From: Melieria omissa
Taxonomy: Eukaryota; Arthropoda; Insecta; Diptera; Ulidiidae
DNA: 64,000 nt
Reading direction: 5' to 3'
Assembly: GCA_963971225.1 (NCBI GenBank)
Contig: OZ020268.1
Coordinates: 56,791,900 to 56,855,899, forward strand
Every line of letters begins with the position of its first letter. Positions within the stretch are counted from its first letter, which is position 1. The notes under the pieces were generated by a model. That model was not told the origin of the DNA, did no database searches, and saw nothing but the letters and a program-made list of their open reading frames with translations. The translations under genes were made by a program, and so were the position numbers. Positions 11,378 through 22,199 of the stretch are shown here, piece by piece.

Positions 11378-11943
11378 TGATTGATGTGCATTTAAAAGAC
11401 TTAGTTCTTATATTGTACAGATGTGTAACTTTTTTCTAAATAAATAAATAAATAAATAAAAATAAATAAATTATAAGTTAAATATTTATAACAACAAAAA
11501 TTGCCCTTTTAGTAGTTAGTAACATCTAAAAGTTTTCTGCAACGATATAACTTTTTCTTCACATTTCCACACTATTTACAATAAAATTTCCCGCACATTG
11601 GCAAATTTCCCACCAGTTGGCAACGCTGCTGCAGAAGGTCAGCAGAGTCAGTTTCTAAACATTCACTCTAAGCACTCTGCAAGGCTGTGAATTAAAATTA
11701 AATTTCACACAATTAAAACTTTACAATTGCCGATTTGCAAATTCCAATTCTGCAGCCAATTGGAATGCCCACTTAAGCTGCAGCTGTCACTTTTGCCACA
11801 CAATTAAGCCACCAACTGTGTGTGTTCTCACGTTGCCTAGTTCGACTTTAAGCAAATCCAACGTACAAATTGTCTTTCTCCATCTTCAATTAAGACCACC
11901 AAATGCATCAAACATCCATGCAAACGCACGGCAACCTCTCAAA
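11378..11943. other. intergenic, short TAAA repeat and upstream region of the receptor gene
   Basis: A TAAA/TAAAA simple repeat occupies about 11438-11470. The rest is the upstream DNA of the odorant receptor gene. No coding frame. Confidence 0.6.
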
Positions 11944-11985
11944 TATATAAATACCTCCCAAATTTTGCCACAAATCACAGTTACA
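11944..11985 (+). promoter_or_regulatory. core promoter of the odorant receptor gene
   Basis: TATATAAA at 11944-11951 lies about 31 bases before an Inr-like TCACAGTT (11975-11982). This leaves a 5' UTR of roughly 50 bases before ATG 12028. Spacing is right for an insect TATA/Inr promoter. No mapped start site is available. Confidence 0.5.
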
Positions 11986-12027
11986 GACGAGACTTCTTAA
12001 CGTCAAACGGCTGAAAAACATTCCACA

Positions 12028-13319
12028 ATGTCTGCGCCAATCGACAGCTGGAACGCTTTCAAGAATCACTGGCTTATCTGGAAGTTGAGCGGTTTTCAAC
12101 TGCCTTCTCGCGACTCGGCCTGGCGCATTCCTTTCATGTGCTACGCGCTACTGCTGGCGCTACTCGTCCCCTTCTATTTTCCACTCTCCTTTCTCATAGG
12201 CAGCTTCAAAGCGTCTAATTACAATGACTTTTTTGCCGTATTCTACGTAGCCGTCGCCAATGTGGCGCTCAACATAAAGTTCCTCAATCTGTACACGGTG
12301 CGCTACAAGCTGCTGGAGGCGCGACCCGTACTCAGCTATTTGGACACGCGCGTGGGCAATGCCGCAGAGTTGAGGGCGCTGCAGCGGGGCATCGACTCGG
12401 CCAGAAACTGTTTTATGAATGTGCTACGCCTTTACTTGGGCGTCTTTCTCTCCAGCCAGTTGGTGGTGTTGTTCTCCAAGGAGCGAAGGCTCATGGGCGA
12501 CGCATGGTTCCCTTTTGATTGGCAGGCGTCGCGGCGGAATTTCTTTATGGCGCACGGCTACCAGTCGTTTGCGTACTTTATACAAACCGCGCAAGCGTCG
12601 TCCGTGGACACGTATCCGCAGGCGTATTTGCGCATGCTGGCCGCTCACGTACAGGCGCTGTCCATACGCTTGCAGTGCATAGGCGAAAAACAGACGGCTG
12701 AGGGTGGCGAATTGAGCGCCGACCAGCAGCAAAGCAATTATGAAGAGTTGAGAATGTGCATCAAGGATCACAAAACTATAATCGAGTAAGTAAAGAGCAT
12801 AAATATTTATAATTTTTTTGTTGCTGAATTATTCTGATAACTTGGGCAGATTATTCGAAACCATAGAGAAGCCCATCGCGGGCACTTGTATGGTGCAGTT
12901 CGTCTGTACGGGCGTTGCCCAATGCACCATTGGCGTCTACATACTCTACGTAGGCTTCAATCCCTCGTTGGTCATGAACATTATAATGTTCTTTACTGCA
13001 GTGTCAGTGGAGACTCTACTTCTGTGCTACAATGGCGATCTCTTCTGTCAGGAATGTGAGAAGCTATGCGCCGCCATTTATAGCAGCAACTGGACCCAGC
13101 AAAGTGAGCGCTTCAAGCGCGCTCTGCAGTTTTTTCTGCTCCGCGCACAAAAGTCGAACATTGTAATGGCAGGCAACTTGATACCAATGCAGCTGCCAAC
13201 ATTTGTGCAGGTAAGAGTTGGTTTTTGGCTATTGGCTGTAACTATAGAAAATTCTCGAATATTTTTAGGTTATGAAGACTGCGTACTCAATTTTCACTTT
13301 GCTAAGCAGTTTCAGATAA
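12028..13319 (+). CDS. Or2a: odorant receptor, Or2a-like (three exons, complete)
   Basis: Seven-transmembrane insect odorant receptor, an odour-gated ion channel subunit working with Orco in olfactory neuron dendrites. Exons 12028-12785, 12850-13210 and 13269-13319 join in phase (GA|A, then phase 0) to give 389 residues, normal for the family. Introns are short (64 and 58 bp) with GTAAGT/GGGCAG and GTAAGA/TTTTAG sites. Seen: the N-terminal HWLIWKLSGF block, several hydrophobic segments (around 40-60, 70-95, 130-155, 270-300, 310-335) and the receptor-typical C-terminus MKTAYSIFTLLSSF. AWFPFDWQ, SVDTYPQAYL, MVQFVCTGVAQCT and SSNWTQQ...FKRAL...AGN follow the Or2a pattern. No stop or frameshift. 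Assignment to the 7tm_6 family is certain; Or2a rather than a sister lineage is probable. Confidence 0.9.
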
Positions 13320-13904
13320 ACTGGATGACTGGTTGTCCGATATTTTTTGGACAAAATCAATCAACACACATAACAACAGTAGTTTCAAATCTTAGTTAAA
13401 CATGCATTAAAGCACTGTAAACAGTGATAACCAATTTGCTTTATGCGGTTAGGTCATCACTTAATGACCTTAAATATATTTAATTCACAATAAATTCTAA
13501 CACATTTATTCGATCGATCGAAAAGAATTGACTTGTGTTTGGGTATGTACCTCAATGTACCTCACATTGCCTATCAATGTGTCATCAATAGCTCAACTGA
13601 TGTTTTTTGTGCTTTCATGCACAATTAACGGCAGATTGTCATGGCAGTCAGGCTGACAGGTGAGCTAATATTGCTCTAAGGACAACAGAATGCATTGATT
13701 TGCGACCAAAAGTGAGCAACAGCCGACTGATGTCACTATTCGATTCAAGCGGGTGAGCACAGCGTGGAACCATTGACAGGCGATCATTAATTACAATCAC
13801 TCAATAATGTTTACGGGAATGAGGCGAATGTGTGAATGAAACTAGCCTTGAAGCAAAAATTTAGTGCATTATTTGTTGCCATCAGGGTTGGGGTTTTATT
13901 TCAA
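13320..13904. other. 3' flank of the receptor gene, intergenic
   Basis: AATAAA at about 13489-13494 may serve the receptor transcript. No other coding or repeat structure is recognised. Confidence 0.5.
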
Positions 13905-14720
13905 TTTAATTTTTTTTGTTTTTCTTTAATTTTACATTTTGTTCTATGTAGGTAAATGATTTTTTTTTAATAATATTAAAAATTTTTTAAAGACTTGTGA
14001 AACTTTCTGTCACTTCATTGATCAGTTTTTTGCTGAAAAATTTGCCAAATTAAGTCAAAAAACTTGAATAAACCAAAGGAGAGAGAGAGAAATGAAATAA
14101 AATATTCTGCAATTAAATTTTTTTGTTTTATTTTTTTGTTTTTTTAATTTTTTATCTTGTTTTGTTCTGTGTTTATTTTTTTTATAATATTTCAAATTTT
14201 TCAAAGAATTGTTAAACTTTCTGCCACTTCATTGATAATTTTTTTCCTGATAGATTTGCCAAATTAAGTCAACAAAGAGAGAGAGAGAGAAATAAAATTT
14301 TTTGTTTTTTTTTATTTTTTGTCTTGTCTGTGTGTATATCTTGTCTTCTGTATATATGATTTTTTTGTAATAATATTTCAAATTTTTTAAAGCCTAGTAA
14401 AACTTTCTGCCCCTTCAGTGATAATTTTTTTGCTGAAAGATTTGCCAAATTAAGTAAACAAACTTGAATAAGCGAAGGAAGAGAGAGAGAAATATAATAA
14501 AATATACAGCAATTAATTTTTTTTTCAATTTTGTTTTTTTTTAATTTTATATTTTGGTTTGTTCTGTGTATATGATTTTTTTTTAATATTTCAAAATTTT
14601 TAAAAACTTGTAAAACTTTCTGCCACTTCATTGATCACTTTTTTGCTGAAAAATTTGCCAAATTAAGTAAACAAATTTGAATAAACCAAGAGAGAGAGAG
14701 AAATTAAATAAAATATTCTG
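13905..14720. repeat. tandem repeat, about 190-213 bp unit, four copies
   Basis: Four diverged copies each contain ACTTTCTGYCACTTCATTGA, a T-rich block, TTTGCCAAATTAAGT and a GAGAGAGAGA run. TTTGCCAAATTAAGT recurs at about 14041, 14254, 14441 and 14654 (spacing about 213, 187, 213). No coding content. Confidence 0.85.
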
Positions 14721-14823
14721 CGGCGCCTTTTGCGGCTGTCAAAATATTTGCGTTGCAACTGCCGTTGGCTGTGTGCGCGTGCGGCAAGTCGGTTAATTTC
14801 GTTGAAATTCGTTGGCATCCAAA

Positions 14824-14889
14824 ATGTCGACTGGGGGAGTGGCAGGTGGATGCGGCGCAGTTGTGCAGCGTAAAAGCAGAAAAACAAAC
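14824..14889 (+). CDS. possible first coding exon, product unknown
   Basis: ATG in a favourable CAAAATG context opens 22 codons (MSTGGVAGGCGAVVQRKSRK, then TN) ending at AAAACAAAC|GTAAGA, a good donor in phase 0. Local GC rises relative to the flanks. No matching second exon can be identified within the window, and the phase does not fit the exon at 42413. It may be a spurious short frame. Confidence 0.25.
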
Positions 14890-16920
14890 GTAAGACCGCG
14901 AGTACGCGCCACGGCAATATTTACGCGCTGTTGCGATGTGATTTTCGCGCGCTCATGGTTGCTTTTGTTGTTGCTATCATTGTTATTATTGTTGTTGTTG
15001 TTATCATTGTTGCAACGCGTCATGCTGCTGTGCTTTGTTTTTATCGCACGATCTGCCGCTGCATGCGCACCATTTGCATAATACCGGCGCGCATTGCAGT
15101 TGACACTGTACCGCAACAATGTGCGTGCGTGTGTGTGTGTGTGCGTGCGTGCGGCATTGTTTGCTTTTATGTGATAAAATTATGCGCGCAGCATATGTGC
15201 GACGACTTTGGAGGATACAGGAGCATGAAGCTGCCATAGTGCGCTGTCATGCGGGTCGCATTGGCTGTTCGGTGGGTCGATCGTCTGTCGCGCGGCCAAT
15301 AACTTTATTAAGCCGCGGCCGGAAATCGCTGCTTAACGCCGCTGTTGAGTTCGTTTATCTGTTCGTTGGCTCTTTGCTGTATCGGTGAGCTATGTCTGCT
15401 GCTGTTGTTGTTGTTCTATAAACCGCAGCGACCGATTGCGCCCGCGTTTGTAGCGCTGCGGACATTGACATGATACAATTTTGGCGTTTCTGTGTGCGCG
15501 CGCGCGTCAACCGATTATATCAGCTGGATTCCTTTGTCAGCATGTCACTGCAGCCCACAGCGCCAACATAACAACAGCCCAAACGACAACAACAATAATA
15601 ATCATAACAACAGCGTACAGGAATAGCGAAAATTTTGCGCGCCGTTGTAGATGTGAACGCACAGTTTTGCTATTGGTTTGAATTTGATTTTGCCATTTCT
15701 TCTTGTTATGGGTTTGTAATTTATTGCTATGTAATTTGATTTATTGCTATTCTTTTTTCAATCTTTCTTATAATTTTAAAATTGAATTTTGTTTAATTAT
15801 TTGATATGAAAGGATTTTCGATTAATGTTTTATTTGTTGTTTCTTGATTGAAATTGATTTATTATGCAAACTAGCGAGTTTTTCTTACTGTTGAATGTAG
15901 ATGAGAAGGCAAAAATTAAACTTTTTATATTATAATTCATGGCCAGTGGCAAATCTTCAATACTGTTTGTATATAAAAAATTATAAAAAATTTCAAAAAA
16001 TTAAATTTTTTACCAGCTTGCTTGCTATCAATGTTTTTTCGTCCGAAGGTTGAAATTCAACTTCCTTGAATTGTCCATAAAGACAACTCCCAGCGCTTTG
16101 TTTAGCATTGAAAATTAAATTTGCTATATTTATAATAACAAAACTGCACCATCAAGTTGTCTGCATGTTGTTGTCAAAGGAAGCAACATGATTTTTGCCT
16201 GCACTAAATCGAGGAGTTGCGCAATGCAAACTGCCAGCAACAGGTCGACGAGCACTCGCTGCTCCCATTCAACATTTGCAGTTGCACGCATCAACAAATC
16301 GCTAACGCCATAAAAACGTGCAAGCGGCAATTATTGCAATTGCAATCCGCATTTGACGTTTGGCAACAACAGGTTGCAGCAGCCACGACGACATACTCCA
16401 TATAAATGAATGCTGTGTGCGGCGAATGCGGAACACAAACTGCACTGAACTAAGTCGACAGAGTGACAACTGGCTCCTGGCGCACTGGTTGACCGGTTAT
16501 GCATTCACTGTTTTGGCAGTAGCCAGCAGCCACAATCGGTCGCACGCAATCGGCAGACGCCCATTTCCATAGCGAAATGTTGCTTTCAAATGCCAAACAA
16601 AGCACCAACAACATTCAAGTGAAGAAATTGGTCACCCGTTTCTGTTGTTGTGAAAATCGATTCAGTTAAATTCGATTCGAACAGCGTTTGGACGAATTTT
16701 CCGCAACTCGGTAATTTCGGATTAGGAAATGGCAGCTGCCAGGCGTTGCACAGTTGCGGTGACCAGTTGAAAATAATGTTTTTTTGGGAGGGAGAGAGGC
16801 AAATTTGGACCACAGATTAGAAAATAAAAAAATTGTTATTTCGGCAGATCATGAAAAACTTGTGAGTCTAAAGTCTTTGGACCACTTTTAATAGAAAACT
16901 CTAAAAGACATAACAAAATA
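14890..16920. other. intergenic, mixed composition with microsatellites
   Basis: From 14950 to 15700 the DNA is relatively GC-rich, with GTT/CAA trinucleotide runs and a GTGTGCGTGC repeat (about 15123-15150). From 15700 to 16100 it is AT-rich. Open frames here are short and lack codon bias. A distal regulatory role is possible but not demonstrable. Confidence 0.5.
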
Positions 16921-17021
16921 AAGTTTATTTTATTTTATTTTTTTTATTTTATTTTATTTTATTTTATTTTATTTTATTTTATTTTATTTTATTTTATTTT
17001 ATTTTATTTTATTTTATTTAA
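16921..17021. repeat. (TTTTA)n microsatellite
   Basis: About 100 bases of near-perfect TTTTA pentamers. Confidence 0.95.
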
Positions 17022-17052
17022 TAAGTGAATTCTTATGGGCAGCGCGACTTAA

Positions 17053-17299
17053 CACTAGAAAGACCATTGCTGTCATTTTTACGCTTTTTTCTTTTTAAAA
17101 TATCTGTATTTTCTTTAGTATTTTTATCAACTTATGCTTTGGAGACTTTTATTTTTTTATCGTCAAAAATTTTATATATTTTAAAAATTTATTTTGTGAA
17201 AAATAGACCAAATCCGATGTGTACTCTTCGAGATATCAGCGGATATGAGAGACTACAGATGAGACTACAGTCTTTGTAGGTATGGAAAACTTGAGGTCT
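17053..17299. mobile_element. TTAA-flanked MITE, 247 bp
   Basis: Left end TTAA|CACTAGAAAGACC resembles piggyBac termini. The right end is GAGGTCTT|TAAC with TTAA at 17300-17303. It shares CGAGATATCAGCG with the fragment at 9838. Inverted repeats are imperfect and short. Confidence 0.5.
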
Positions 17300-17469
17300 T
17301 TAACTATTTATTTATTTAGGAAGGAAAGGAAAGATATTTTCTTTACAACTTAGCATTTTATCTAATTCTAGTTTTCTTTAGCATATAATCTAAATTTCTA
17401 GTTTGAGAAAATATTTGGTGGACGCGTTGTTTCTTGAAAAACTCCAGTCGGTTAACCGCCGTGCCACAG

Positions 17470-17665
17470 TTGCCAGATCAGGAGATTTCCTCCTAGATTT
17501 AGGAGATTTTTGGCCTTTTAGGGGAATTTTTACGAGGAAGAATGGTTTATGAGAAAGTTTGGGAGATTTGTATTTTATGTTAGGGGATTTTTCGGATCTT
17601 TAGTGGGTTTTTGGGAGATTTTTGAATAACGAAGTATAATGTATTGGGAACACTGGCAACAAAAC
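17470..17665. mobile_element. possible short MITE with GTTGCCAG-like ends
   Basis: ACAGTTGCCAGATCAGGAG at about 17469 and, inverted, GGAACACTGGCAAC at about 17647 bracket roughly 190 bases of GGAGATTT-rich sequence. The ends match only loosely and the target duplication is unclear. Confidence 0.3.
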
Positions 17666-17890
17666 ATATTTTGGCAACTATTTTAATGGTCAAAGCATTC
17701 TATTGTGTTAAACATTTTTAAGCTAACAAAATTTAAGCTCGTTCTATCTTGTTCTCACTTATTGCTGTCACAATGAAATCCCGCCAAACGGCACTTTTAT
17801 TTAATTAATTTGTTATATGTTTTGTTCTTGTTAAGATTTTGTTGTTTAGCTGAAGATGAATAAAAAATGCTACAATAAAAAATATATGTA

Positions 17891-19107
17891 GGGTAAAAGG
17901 TTCGGTTGTGGGCATAGTTCGGTTGTGGGCACCCCTTCGTATCTCTTGATAGAAAGCAGGCTGGGTTTTTTTGACTAAGGCCATTTGTTCATTATGGAAC
18001 CACGATCTTTTTGTGCCAAATACTGAGTCGAACAGACACGCCTGCTTTGTGCTGGGACCATATATATCTTTCTGTGCTTAAAAAATAAGACAAACATTTT
18101 TTTACACATTTTAAATGGTGTCATAAATCGAAGTGAATCCATCGAGAAGGCGAGTAAAATGCATTTTTATTTAGTAAATTTATTATACTTTGTGATCCAA
18201 TATTGATTACAACCAATATGTTTACCCCGAACAAATTTTTCACTACTTCTCAAAATGGCTGCCAAATTCGGTTGTGGGCACTGCAATTAGTTCGGTTGTG
18301 GGCACCCATCTTTTAGTGATTTGGTAAGTTTTGGTAAGTTATTTCATCGAAAATGGTCTTCTAACGCATTTTTTGGTTGTTTTAGTTATATCTTCCAAGG
18401 GTAAATAAAAAAAATCCTCCGATATCTTTTTTAATGTGCTGGATGTAATTTAACATTGTTCTGCAGATAAGCTAACCACAAAATCGACTGCCGCAGCGTA
18501 TGCGATTTCCTGAACCACTTTCCAACGCTACAAAAAGAAGGTGGAAGAAAATTTCGGAAACATCAAAACTGTCGACGGTGGTGTTTTCTTCTTTTTCTTC
18601 TTTTCGTGGATGTTATCGAATCAGGTTAACTGGTGTTTTCCACCTTCTTCACGTCACAGCACTTGAAGAGTGTTGATTAATTAGGTTGAATTTCATTTTA
18701 CTTTAGGTCTTCTTGACAGCCCAGGAGAATAACTTGGTCACTTACATTTTGAAATGCCCGTCCATCCAAAATGTGCCGACATGCGTACCAGCTACTTCAC
18801 ATGCGTGCATTGTGCTTCAAATAATTAAAACTTAATGTTTTTCTATATTCGTGTTGGTTTTTCCGTTTCCACCAGATTTTCCAGGCGTGCCCACAACCGA
18901 ACCCAAAAAAAATTTTTGTTAAAAATGACTACTTTACAAAATTAACAAAAACAACTTTTCTATTTGACGGAATCGATTTACTTTTGTCATTACTTGTTAG
19001 CTAAAGTTTCTAGCTTTCCATAGATGTCCATATGTCCGATTAAGAAGAACTTGGTAAAAAGTTATGAGCCAAAAACAAAAAGGTGCCCACAACCGAAACC
19101 TTTCCCC
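17891..19107 (+). mobile_element. TA-flanked element with repeated GGTTGTGGGCAC motif, pogo-like remnant
   Basis: TA at 17889-17890 and 19108-19109 borders ends GGGTAAAAGGTTCGGTTGTG and (rc) GGGGAAAGGTTTCGGTTGTG. The 12-16 base motif TTCGGTTGTGGGCAC recurs at about 17901, 17918, 18270, 18292, 18886 (inverted) and 19083 (inverted). Between them, broken frames around 18485-18580 and 18710-18790 read STAAAYAIS.TTFQRYKKK and FLTAQENNLVTYILKCP, resembling the psq-type helix-turn-helix and following segment of pogo/Tigger or pipsqueak-like transposases. This is a dead copy; superfamily is inferred. Confidence 0.65.
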
Positions 19108-19109
19108 TA

Positions 19110-20081
19110 TATATGTTTATTTTTCATGAGAAGTTTAATAACTTTGAAATTACGCAAATTATTAAAAAAACGAACGAAGCGCGTCTACGCAAACCAATTG
19201 GAACTTTGGACACCTTAGAAGATTACATTGTGAGAATTGATATTTAAAAAACTGGTCTAAAACTGGTCTGAACTTCAGATTGTAGTAGTAAAATGGTTAC
19301 CGCTAACCACATGCTGTCATCATAATAAAATAAATAATTGAATAAAATTTAATTGTGCTAAATAATGAAAATGTTCATGGAAGACTAAGTTGAAAAGGAA
19401 TTACTTCGAACCACTTTCTGTGTCTATAACAAAGCACTTCTAAACTTTTTTTTTCAAACCCACTCGCGCACAACATTTTAAGAAGCCCATTTAGTAAAAA
19501 TTTAAACAGCTCTCGTGAGTATGGTCACCTCATGGTCGGCGACTTTCGAACGATGCGCGTCAAGTGCGCAAATGGAAAAGTTTTTGCCACTACAGGCGAT
19601 TGACTTTGGCTGCAGTTCCGCAGCTCAGTACAATTGTGTTGCTGTTGTTGTTGTTGTTGGCATTTACATTATCATTATCATTGTTGTTGTTGTTGCTGCC
19701 GCTGTATCTCATTGGCATTGAAGGCAGCGCTAATTTAAAGTAAAGTTGATTCAAAAAGTGCCGCAAACGCTTTTCAAACTACAAATGCGATTTTCATGTT
19801 GAACTGCACAAAACGACCGCAGGCCGTCGAGCGCCAACGGCTGCGCACATCCGATAATAATAATAATAATAATAATAGCAGTAATAATGGCTGCTGACTG
19901 CTGGCTGCCGCTGATGTTGACGATGCTGCTTGCTGTTGTTGCTACTTTTTGGCGCTATTTGTATTGTTCTTATTGTTGTTGCTGTACTTATTATTGCTGT
20001 TGTTCTTTCGGCATTGTGTAGTAGTCGCACTTAAGTAATTTGTCATGAAAAGTTAATGTTTTCTCAGCTACTTATACAAAA
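19110..20081. other. intergenic
   Basis: No gene recognised. GTT/CAA trinucleotide runs at about 19640-19700 and 19855-19880 (TAA/AAT) produce short spurious frames. Confidence 0.5.
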
Positions 20082-20087
20082 TTTATT
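20082..20087 (-). terminator. poly(A) signal for the defensin-like gene
   Basis: AATAAA on the minus strand, about 72 bases after the stop codon of the gene at 20159-20491. Confidence 0.5.
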
Positions 20088-20158
20088 TTTTATTTTTCCC
20101 CAAACTGCTGACAATTTACATATAGAAAACTTATTATAATAAGTATTAGTTGTTGTTT

Positions 20159-20491
20159 CTATGAATAGCAGTGACAGCTCTCACGTCGACACATGCCCAT
20201 CCAGTGATCCAGCTTGGCGCAGTACTCCTGGCAGCGCGGATAGTGTGGATGAAAGCGCGACTGTTGCTTGCACAGGCCGCGATCCATGGCGATGGCGCGC
20301 GACTTGATCGATGCTATGGGCAGCGGTTCTGTGGTATTGTCGTTGTCATCGTCGTCGTCATCATCCTCGTCGTCATCGTCGATCCCGTCGCCGTCCAGAT
20401 CGTTGTCGTCGTTGCTGCGGGGGCGTCGCACAAAGGCCGTTGCACAGGCGCAGAGCACCAACAACACCAGCGCTATTTGCATTAAACGCAT
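20159..20491 (-). CDS. secreted defensin-like peptide with acidic propeptide
   Basis: Intronless 110-residue precursor. Residues 1-19 (MRLMQIALVLLVLCACATA) form a clear signal peptide. Residues 27-52 are almost entirely Asp/Asn/Glu. A linker contains KSR (63-65), a possible processing site. The C-terminal part has six cysteines at 74, 87, 91, 101, 106 and 108: spacing C-x12-C-x3-C-x9-C-x4-C-x-C with GMC (99-101). This is the CS-alpha-beta pattern of insect defensins (usually 12-3-9-5-1). The predicted mature peptide is basic (several Arg/Lys/His), so the acidic segment could neutralise it before cleavage. Expected role: haemolymph or epithelial antimicrobial peptide. Alternatives are another CS-alpha-beta secreted peptide, for example a reproductive or venom-type peptide. 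Confidence 0.75.
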   Translation of the reverse strand: MRLMQIALVLLVLCACATAFVRRPRSNDDNDLDGDGIDDDDEDDDDDDDNDNTTEPLPIASIKSRAIAMDRGLCKQQSRFHPHYPRCQEYCAKLDHWMGMCRRESCHCYS

Positions 20492-20689
20492 TTTTGTTGC
20501 TGTATTTTGTTGAAAATATGCTCTTACTAATTGGTATTAATTTAATGAATTTGTTTTGATGTATTTGAAGCGCAAATGTGGCACTCGATTGACGAATTGG
20601 CACTGTTTGTTTTCGTATTCGAATTGGTTGAGAAATCGACGCGCTGAAAGTATTCACTCAAAACTAGCATTCAAGACGGAATGCTGCGC

Positions 20690-20699
20690 GCTTATCGCG
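20690..20699 (-). promoter_or_regulatory. GATA motif upstream of the defensin-like gene
   Basis: The minus strand reads GCGATAAGC about 200 bases upstream of the start codon. GATA factor sites are common in insect immune-gene promoters. No clear kappa-B site or TATA box was found, so support is weak. Confidence 0.25.
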
Positions 20700-21450
20700 G
20701 CACAAGGTCGACTTTAATCGCAGACACTTTAACCACAAACAAATCATAATCTCAAATATTACAAATATTAAATGAACGCTGGAAAAGTTGAGCAAAAATT
20801 TTAAAATGCGAATGAAATGAATGATAGCTGAAGTTGATTTTGTGTTTCGAATGAACAATGTGGGCACTGAAGGGTTAAGTTGAGCTTTAATGAATGAAAG
20901 CTTCATTTTTGTGGCTTGAGTTATTGAAAACCTCAACAATGAAGAGTTAACATTAAACACAGTGTTGAGTCTTCTTTTCCATGAAAATATATCCATATGA
21001 AGTTTAAATATACATTTTTTGAGGTTATGTTTAAATACTGCAGCAACTTAGTCATTCAAAAGTTAAATGCTGCAATTGTTTAGTTTTTTTTTTATGAAAA
21101 TGTTGCAACATCGAGATTATGTATAAAAAATGTTGCAACTTAATCATCCGCCGCCCGGCCGCCTGTCACTGTGCGCTCCCATTGCGTCTGCGTCCGACTC
21201 GCGGAACAAGTTATGCGCCGACATGGTAACAATGGCCTCTGTGCACAACAACAAATCACAACTGATGCCAGCGAAGCGCGCGGGAAAAGCATTTCCTCCT
21301 TAAGCGGCGGCCAGTGGCTGCATTCGACGTCGTCGCCACATGCAACGCCAAGGTGCTTGCACCAGCCCGTTTGCGGCGCGTGCGTGCCGCAAGCGGTGCG
21401 CAACTCCGCCAGCCGCCCGAGTTGCAATTACTTTGGACGCCGCGCATGCA
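20700..21450. other. intergenic between two divergent promoters
   Basis: Contains a solo piggyBac-like end (rc TTAACCCTTCAGTGCCC near 20865-20878). From 21140 to 21450 GC content rises toward the promoter at 21453. Open frames here overlap on both strands without codon bias. Confidence 0.45.
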
Positions 21451-21452
21451 GC

Positions 21453-21485
21453 TATAAAATCCATTTCGGCTACGGACTCAGTTTC
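21453..21485 (+). promoter_or_regulatory. strong TATA/Inr core promoter, target gene not identified
   Basis: TATAAAA at 21453-21459 and a consensus Inr TCAGTT at 21478-21483 are 25 bases apart, in a GC-rich neighbourhood. Downstream there is no long frame; the first ATG (21658) opens only 34 codons. It may drive a non-coding first exon, perhaps of the gene whose 3' exons start at 42413, but no donor can be assigned with confidence. Confidence 0.5.
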
Positions 21486-22199
21486 ACTTTCGTCCGACAA
21501 CTCGACACGCTAACGCGATATCGGAACTGCCGTGTGGCCAAGCCGAAGAACTAAAGTGTTGCAATTACGTGGCGCGTCGCGCGGTTGCAAAACTAACGGT
21601 AGCAAACTCGGAGTGTGTGTGTGTGTTTGTGTGGGTGTGCGCTGACGCGTGCTGCAAATGTCGCGTGACGGCTGTGGGTGGCGCTGCCGCTCGTCAACGG
21701 GTGCAGTGACTTTGAACTTGCGGCAATTTGGCCGCACACCGGAAAACAATGTGCAATAAATAAACTGTGAATTTACATAAACACATAATGCACATAATTC
21801 CAGTGTATTGTGCAACTTTGAATGCAGTTTTTGTTTGATTGACTTAAATAATGCAATCCAAAGAAAAATGGAGATATTTGAATGAAAATACTTGTTGTGT
21901 TTCGAAAGCCAGCGGCAGACGACTTTGAGTTGGGAGCATTTTAAGGAGTTAACGCTCCAGAAGTTGTTTTAATGCTACATAAACTGTTTCATCTGGAACT
22001 TCTTCTTCTTCTACAATAACTCAACAAGTCGAGTAGAATCGAATCGATTTGAACGATTTCGCAATTTCCTGCCTCTTGGGTGTTTGGCTCCACGTGCGCG
22101 TTTTTTAACTTTACAAAATCGTTTTCTTCTGTTATCCTTTTTTTCTTCTACAATAATAATTATAGCGCTCCAAATCTAGCTGAGCCGGAACTAGTCTAG
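21486..22199. other. region downstream of the orphan promoter
   Basis: A GTGTGTGTGT run lies at 21614-21630. CTTCTTCTTCTAC motifs from about 21998 resemble the tandem repeat that follows. No coding frame is supported. Confidence 0.4.

Noticed and set aside
12850..13319. Possible pseudogenisation of the odorant receptor
   Set aside because: All three exons join in phase with canonical sites and a normal C-terminus.
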